Part shown: positions 59,534-64,000 of the stretch, in pieces
How positions within the stretch are numbered: position 1 is the first letter of the stretch
How the letters are laid out: each line of letters starts with the position of its first letter
Assembly (NCBI GenBank): GCA_910584825.1
Contig: CAJUCI010000002.1
Coordinates: 62,001 to 126,000 of the forward strand
From: an uncultured Duncaniella sp.
GTDB taxonomy: Bacteria; Bacteroidota; Bacteroidia; Bacteroidales; Muribaculaceae
Direction of reading: 5' to 3'
Length of the DNA stretch: 64,000 nt
Notes under the pieces: generated by a model
The model's input: the letters and a program-made list of their open reading frames with translations, nothing else
Told to the model about the DNA's origin: nothing
Databases searched by the model: none
Program-made: the position numbers and the translations under genes

Positions 59534-62062
59534 TCAATAGGCAAGTGTGACGTTGTCAATCCACAGCCGTCCGCCGGTCGACGAGGCCGTGAGCGGGTCG
59601 GGTACGGTGATGACCGAGCGGCTCTCTTCCTCGATTGTGCCCGTGCGGACCGATGACGAGAACATCACCTTGATGCGCCGGGCCTTGACACCGAAATAGC
59701 GGTAATCAAGCGGCACACTGAACGCCGTGTAGCTCGAGGCGAGCGCAAGCATCTGACGGCCCGAGGCAATCACCACCTCGCCGTCTCCGTCATTGCCGAG
59801 CACCTCGACGGTGACGAGTCCGCAGTCCGAGCGGTCAGCCTCGCCGGGAAAGAAGCGGTAGTAGCCGTTGAGCGACGACGGGCGCGACGACCAGTCAAGC
59901 CCCTCGACATACGACTCCTGCATGGATGCGGGGTCAAACGCATAGCTGCCGAGAAACAGTTTACCGGCCGCACGATAGGTGATGTTCGGGACTATCGGCG
60001 AATAGTCAAGATAAGGTGTGCCGGTCTGCGTATAGTCGGGTATCGGCGCACCGTGAGGGTCAAAGGCTACACTCGTGAGCATGACCGCGAAACTCTGGCT
60101 GAACACATTGTCACGCGTCAAGGCAACCGACGGCTGCATATACCACGTGTTATGGTTGGTCGAGGCCATCGCAAATGTCTTGGCATTCGTGTTGGCCCAG
60201 TGCTTGGGTATCTCCTGGTCAATGGTCGTGTGGTGTTGCCAGTTGAATATCTGCACCACGGTCTGGGAATATCGGCCACCCATTGCGAGGTCCTTGTACT
60301 TGACACCGTCGTCACGGTCTTCAAAATCGGCGTTGGGCAGCTGCGGGGTGCTCTCGGTGGTGACACTCACCGCCGGGGTGAATTCAGGATTATCCACGCC
60401 CGACATCATCGTGGCCTTGAACTCATAGGATGTGGAGGGTGACAGGCCGATGACCGAAAGTATGCCCTGCTCGGGCACCACGCGATACACCGGGGCCTCC
60501 TGGCCGTTAATATATATGCGCGTGGACGCGGCTATGGCCTCGGTGAGCGACGGGTCAGAGGGGATGACTTTGACTGCCGCCATCGTGGCATAGGCATCGA
60601 CATCTATGGTAAACGCGGGCATGGCCCGGGGAATGTCAAAGGTAGAGCGCACCTCGTCACAATACAGTATGCGCGCGGCCACCGGTACACTTCCCGAGGC
60701 TACGTCAAACGAAATCGAGTACATACCCTGCACGGCAAGCGGCTCGATGTCAAGCGGGCTGACCTTGCTCCACACTCCGGCCGACGGGTCGGTAGAGGTC
60801 TCAATCTCCACATGCTCCATGAAGCCCGAAGCGTCGCACTGCACCTCGATGCATGCGCGGTCCACACCCATAGTCACAGGATACATTTTCGTTACGGCAA
60901 TCTCCACAGGAGTTGTCCTGACAACAAGGCTTGCGGGCATAGAGGTCTTGCCGTCTGACGCCTCGGCCATTATGGCGAAGCCCGAAAGGGCCGACTGCTC
61001 GTCGAGATATACAAGATTGCCCATCAAGCCGTCGAGAGTGACGGTGCCGCCCGAAGAGTCAAGGGAGTATCTCAGCCCCATGTCGCGAAGGCGCGTCTCT
61101 ATTTCGGGAGTGAGATGGAGTAAATCCACCTCGGCCGGCATGCCGCTCTCGGCAAGTGAGCGCGAGCGGGTGGAGAAGATAATCGAGCGGAGCGGCGAAC
61201 GGGATGCTATCGTTGCCGTAAACTGCGTGGAGGGCAGATTTCCTTCGGGCAGTTCAAATGTCTCGGACTCATTCCACGAGGTTGTGACCGTGGGAGCCTC
61301 GGCATTGATAAACTCTTCTGTCAGCACCACCGAACTGTCCTCGGCCGGGCCGTCGACAGTCACCTTCGGGCCTTGAGCCGTGGCCTCACAGTCGACCGTC
61401 AGTTCATAGAGCGTCGCGGCACGGGCCGCAGGGATGGTATAGGAAGGGAATGTCACACGGCATCCGTCAGCCATGACTATATCCAGCACCACCTCGATAT
61501 CTCCGGGACTGAGACAAAGGTAACGGCTCTCGGAGGGGGAATAGTCATGATACAACCCTCCGGGCGTATGGACAAGTGATGTTATAGATGTGAATTCCGA
61601 GCATGCCGACTCGGTGTAATGCACCCTGACAAGCGAATTGGCCAGCGACATGCTTACAGTAGCCCTGTTGTCCTGCGACTCAACCACGCGGGCGTCAGTG
61701 CTGCCGTAAAACGCGGGCTTGTCAAAGCCTTCATCCTCAGGATTTCCGCTTATCGCCGATAGATTGTAGACCCCGGCGATGTAGAACTGCGACTGGGGGA
61801 ACTCCTCGGCATTGTCCCACGTATGGGCATATCCCCCCTCTTCGGCGGTCATGGTCAGCGACACACTTCCGGCCGCAGGGGCATACCCCGTCGACACATT
61901 CTCTCCATTCCCACCCGCAACCGTCGCTATATCGTCAGTCACAATGTCAAGCGAGAACATTCCGGCGTTGAGCGTGCCAAACTGCTCACGGTCAGACGAG
62001 CATGCCACCACCCCACCGGCCAGCAGGGATAACGACATGAATTTAAGAATGTGACGAATCAT
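59534..62062 (-). CDS. DUF4493-type surface lipoprotein with C-terminal carbohydrate-like domain
   Basis: An 842-residue lipoprotein; the lipobox is LLAGGVVACSSDRE (cysteine at about 21). The N-terminal part (to about 235) follows DUF4493: FGTLNAGMFSLDIVTDD, the YIAGVYNLSAI segment and repeated beta strands ending YELTVDCEA. The middle is several Ig/Fn3-like modules (PVTMGVDRACIEVQCDASGF; GLSPSTSYEFKATMMSG). The C-terminal 240 residues (LPNADFEDRDDGVKYKD to WIDNVTLAY) resemble the PCMD putative carbohydrate domain. Likely an adhesin or polysaccharide binder on the cell surface. Monocistronic, after an AT-rich microsatellite leader. Confidence 0.8.
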   Translation of the reverse strand: MIRHILKFMSLSLLAGGVVACSSDREQFGTLNAGMFSLDIVTDDIATVAGGNGENVSTGYAPAAGSVSLTMTAEEGGYAHTWDNAEEFPQSQFYIAGVYNLSAISGNPEDEGFDKPAFYGSTDARVVESQDNRATVSMSLANSLVRVHYTESACSEFTSITSLVHTPGGLYHDYSPSESRYLCLSPGDIEVVLDIVMADGCRVTFPSYTIPAARAATLYELTVDCEATAQGPKVTVDGPAEDSSVVLTEEFINAEAPTVTTSWNESETFELPEGNLPSTQFTATIASRSPLRSIIFSTRSRSLAESGMPAEVDLLHLTPEIETRLRDMGLRYSLDSSGGTVTLDGLMGNLVYLDEQSALSGFAIMAEASDGKTSMPASLVVRTTPVEIAVTKMYPVTMGVDRACIEVQCDASGFMEHVEIETSTDPSAGVWSKVSPLDIEPLAVQGMYSISFDVASGSVPVAARILYCDEVRSTFDIPRAMPAFTIDVDAYATMAAVKVIPSDPSLTEAIAASTRIYINGQEAPVYRVVPEQGILSVIGLSPSTSYEFKATMMSGVDNPEFTPAVSVTTESTPQLPNADFEDRDDGVKYKDLAMGGRYSQTVVQIFNWQHHTTIDQEIPKHWANTNAKTFAMASTNHNTWYMQPSVALTRDNVFSQSFAVMLTSVAFDPHGAPIPDYTQTGTPYLDYSPIVPNITYRAAGKLFLGSYAFDPASMQESYVEGLDWSSRPSSLNGYYRFFPGEADRSDCGLVTVEVLGNDGDGEVVIASGRQMLALASSYTAFSVPLDYRYFGVKARRIKVMFSSSVRTGTIEEESRSVITVPDPLTASSTGGRLWIDNVTLAY

Positions 62063-62065
62063 TGG

Positions 62066-62296
62066 AGAATTTATAGTATAGAGTATAGAGGGGAAAGTAT
62101 AGAGGGGGGGGTGAGTATAGAGGTAGCAGTATAGAGTATAGAGGGGTGTGAGTATAGAGTATAGAGGGAAAAGTATAGAGGGATGAGGCGCGATATATAA
62201 TTTTAAACTTTAAACTTTAAACTTTTTAAACTTTCTTTTAACTCTAAACTTCTTTAACTCTAAACTTTTTAAACTATAAACTATAACCTTTAAACT
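62066..62296. repeat. Microsatellite region: AGTATAGAGG and TTTAAACT repeats
   Basis: About ten AGTATAGAGG-type units (62076-62180), followed by TTTAAACTTTAAACT and CTAAACTTCTTTAACT units up to the murI stop. No gene or promoter motif is seen. Of the replication-slippage type. Confidence 0.8.
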
Positions 62297-63115
62297 CTAA
62301 ATCAACTCTATGCGCGAGGCATGCACGGGCTCTTCCATAAATATTCCCGCCATGTCGGTAAACTTGTCGGGGTGTTCGGTGGTCAGATAGGTCACCGACC
62401 CGCCTTTGGAGCAGCGGGCATCCATATCTGGATGACGCTCCATATAGTCGGCAAGACTTGCAGCCACGAGTGCGCCTTGGGTGATGACGCGGGCACGCCC
62501 GGCCACCTGCTTCTCAATCTTATCGAGCAGGAGCGGATAGTGGGTGCATCCGAGCACTATGGTGTCAATCTCAGGCTCTTCGGCAAACAGCTCCTCGACA
62601 TACTTCCTGACGAAATAGTCGGCTCCGGGTGAGTCATACTCCTTGTTTTCCACCAGCGGCACCCACATGGGGCAGGCCACCGAGACGGTGCGGAACGCGG
62701 GGCAGAACTTGGCAATCTCGATGTCATACGTGCCTGACGAGATGGTGCCGGGAGTGCCGAGCACACCAATGTTGCCGTTCTTGCTCACTTTAGCGAGAGC
62801 CTCGACGGTGGGAATGATTACGCCGAGCACACGTTTGTCGGGGTCAATCTTCGGGAGGTCCTTCTGCTGGATTGAGCGCAGAGCCTTGGCCGATGCGGTG
62901 TTGCACGCGAGAATCACAAGCTCGCATCCGCGCTCGAAAAGATTGCGCACGGCCTGGAGCGTGAACTCATACACGACGTCAAACGAGCGTGTGCCGTAAG
63001 GTGCGCGCGCATTGTCGCCAAGATATATGTAATCATATTCTGGAAGAGCCTTGCGTATCTCCTTGAGTATCGTGAGGCCTCCGTAACCCGAGTCAAAAAC
63101 ACCGATGGGTCCCAT
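62297..63115 (-). CDS. murI: Glutamate racemase
   Basis: A 272-residue enzyme making D-glutamate for peptidoglycan. The two catalytic cysteines are in LVILACNTASAKAL (about residue 72) and TIVLGCTHYPLLL (about 184). The N-terminus GPIGVFDSGYGGLTILKEIR is typical, with the acid residue in FDSG. Length is normal. It follows the nuoN end with a 142-bp gap that holds a hairpin. Confidence 0.97.
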   Translation of the reverse strand: MGPIGVFDSGYGGLTILKEIRKALPEYDYIYLGDNARAPYGTRSFDVVYEFTLQAVRNLFERGCELVILACNTASAKALRSIQQKDLPKIDPDKRVLGVIIPTVEALAKVSKNGNIGVLGTPGTISSGTYDIEIAKFCPAFRTVSVACPMWVPLVENKEYDSPGADYFVRKYVEELFAEEPEIDTIVLGCTHYPLLLDKIEKQVAGRARVITQGALVAASLADYMERHPDMDARCSKGGSVTYLTTEHPDKFTDMAGIFMEEPVHASRIELI

Positions 63116-63177
63116 AGTGAGAAGGTGTGAATTAGTGATTAAAAAGAGCCGTTGAATATATTGTTGAATATATCAAG

Positions 63178-63217
63178 CATCTCCGGCCATAGAGTTAACA
63201 CCCTCGGGCCGGAGATG
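63178..63217 (+). terminator. Hairpin between nuoN and murI
   Basis: CATCTCCGGCC pairs with GGCCGGAGATG over an 18-nt loop. On the plus strand it is followed by GTTTTATAA. On the minus strand, where both genes lie, the T-tract is poor, so it may be only a weak terminator of the nuo operon. Confidence 0.5.
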
Positions 63218-63257
63218 GTTTTATAACTATATGATACAATTATCAGTCAAGCGATTG

Positions 63258-64000
63258 TCAGGCAACCACTGTGAGAAGATAGTTGTAGAAGTAGCTGACA
63301 ATGCCGAGACCGATGATGCCGGCGACGCAAATCCACATGCCCAGACGCTCGGAGCAAGCCGAACGGAATGTGGCGATGGGCTGGTCGCTGTCGTTGATAA
63401 ACATGGCCTTGACAACAAGCAGGTAGTAGTAGAGCGAGATGATGGTGTTAATCAACGCTATCAGCACGAGCACATAGAGTGCGACTGAGTCGGTGCCGTT
63501 GAGAGCGGAGGTGAACACGAAGAACTTGCTGAAGAATCCGGCGAACGGGGGGATACCTGCGAGCGAGAACATGGCGAGCATCATGGTGAACGCCAGGCGG
63601 GGATTGGTCTTGTAGAGGCCGTTGTAATCGGTCATGAGCAGTTTGCCGGTAGCGTTCTCGATGGCACCGATGACGCCGAAGGCGGCAAGGTTGGAGAACA
63701 CATACACGAGCACGTAGAACATGAGTGCCGACACGCCCATAGCATTGTCACCAATCACGGCGAGCATGATGTAGCCGGCCTGGGAGATTGACGAGAAGGC
63801 GAGGAATCGCTTCATGTTGACCTGACGCATGGCAAAGAGGTTGCCGATGGTGATGGTCAGGATGATGAGCGCGTAGAGCATCCACTCCCAGGCTACGGTG
63901 TAGAGAGTGCCGAACACTTGGGTGAGCACCACAAGGAAGGCAAACGCTGCAGAGCCTTTGGAGATGACCGAAAGATAGGAAGTGACCGAAGTGGGCGCAC
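63258..64000 (-). CDS. nuoN: NADH-quinone oxidoreductase subunit N, C-terminal part, cut by window edge
   Basis: The last 247 codons are present; the frame is open to the right edge. It begins in APTSVTSYLSVISKGSAAFA, the conserved helix with the pumping lysine (SKGSA), and goes on through MKRFLAFSSISQAGYIMLAV (the second lysine of the antiporter-like fold), FTMMLAMFSLAGIPPFAGFF and SKFFVFTSAL to seven or eight membrane helices. It is a membrane subunit of respiratory complex I that moves protons. As nuoN is normally last in the nuo operon, the other subunits should lie beyond the edge. Confidence 0.93.
   Translation of the reverse strand, partial: APTSVTSYLSVISKGSAAFAFLVVLTQVFGTLYTVAWEWMLYALIILTITIGNLFAMRQVNMKRFLAFSSISQAGYIMLAVIGDNAMGVSALMFYVLVYVFSNLAAFGVIGAIENATGKLLMTDYNGLYKTNPRLAFTMMLAMFSLAGIPPFAGFFSKFFVFTSALNGTDSVALYVLVLIALINTIISLYYYLLVVKAMFINDSDQPIATFRSACSERLGMWICVAGIIGLGIVSYFYNYLLTVVA

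Noticed and set aside
62066..62296. CRISPR or regulatory array from the AGTATAGAGG units
   Set aside because: Very short irregular microsatellite units; typical slippage repeat.
1..64000. tRNA or rRNA genes
   Set aside because: No T-loop GGTTCGAATCC-type match with a cloverleaf, and no rRNA segment, was found by reading; a tRNAscan-SE run would settle it.

Overview
The window is a stretch of a Bacteroidales chromosome, most likely from a gut Muribaculaceae-like species. Several things point there. Genes are preceded by the Bacteroidetes promoter (TTTG, about 20 bp, TAnnTTTG). There is an ECF sigma / anti-sigma / STN-type TonB receptor operon, a BioG-BioC fusion, and DUF4831, DUF4923 and DUF4493 families that are essentially Bacteroidetes-only. 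Most of the DNA is GC-rich with compact genes. The genus is an inference. No tRNA, rRNA, CRISPR array or intact transposase is visible.

Layout. 1-5.5 kb: partial L-serine dehydratase (left edge), a glycosyltransferase, a GH28 pectinase, a CE7 esterase and an M16 peptidase. 5.6-15.4 kb: housekeeping genes (metG, ansA), a 53-residue small protein, a tricorn-like S41 protease, an EamA exporter and a DUF1846 protein. 15.8-26.4 kb: a very large secreted pectinesterase, a PhoR/PhoB-like two-component pair, a candidate small RNA and a secreted PL11 rhamnogalacturonan lyase. 26.5-30.7 kb: an AT-richer island, described below. 30.6-44.7 kb: patatin/Omp85 phospholipase, TPR protein, outer-membrane barrel, rubrerythrin, FNT channel, 3'-5' exonuclease, and the operon bioA-bioF-bioGC-bioD. 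44.8-49.8 kb: a hypothetical gene, a dense repeat cluster, and the receptor/anti-sigma/sigma operon. 50-53.7 kb: a galactan operon (GH53 galactanase, GH2 beta-galactosidase). 53.8-64 kb: DUF4831, nnr, an AT-richer HAD/phosphoribosyltransferase/glycosyltransferase module, two surface proteins, murI, and partial nuoN (right edge).

The metabolic theme is pectin. GH28, CE7, CE8, PL11, GH53 and GH2 together would de-esterify pectin, cut rhamnogalacturonan backbones and strip galactan side chains. They are scattered, and no SusC/SusD pair lies next to them.

The least ordinary region is the island. It starts with a transcript of its own that has promoter, terminator and a 6S-RNA-like fold. It then carries two small proteins that resemble the C-terminal domain of FtsZ without the GTPase domain. 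Between them is a gene broken by a -1 frameshift exactly at a T TTT TTG heptamer. The second FtsZ-like gene overlaps the first 21 codons of an ADP-ribosylglycohydrolase that is otherwise gone. A WG-like protein and a SprT-like metalloprotease follow, the latter running out into the neighbouring gene.

Intergenic DNA holds several repeat families: REP-like inverted pairs (GGAGCGACGGCTT), a 41-48 bp perfect or near-perfect inverted repeat (GGGGACATAAGGACATAAG), a 51-bp tandem repeat (GGAGACAGGAGCAC), and an AATTAGTAATTAGC repeat placed on the stop codons of two glycosidase genes.
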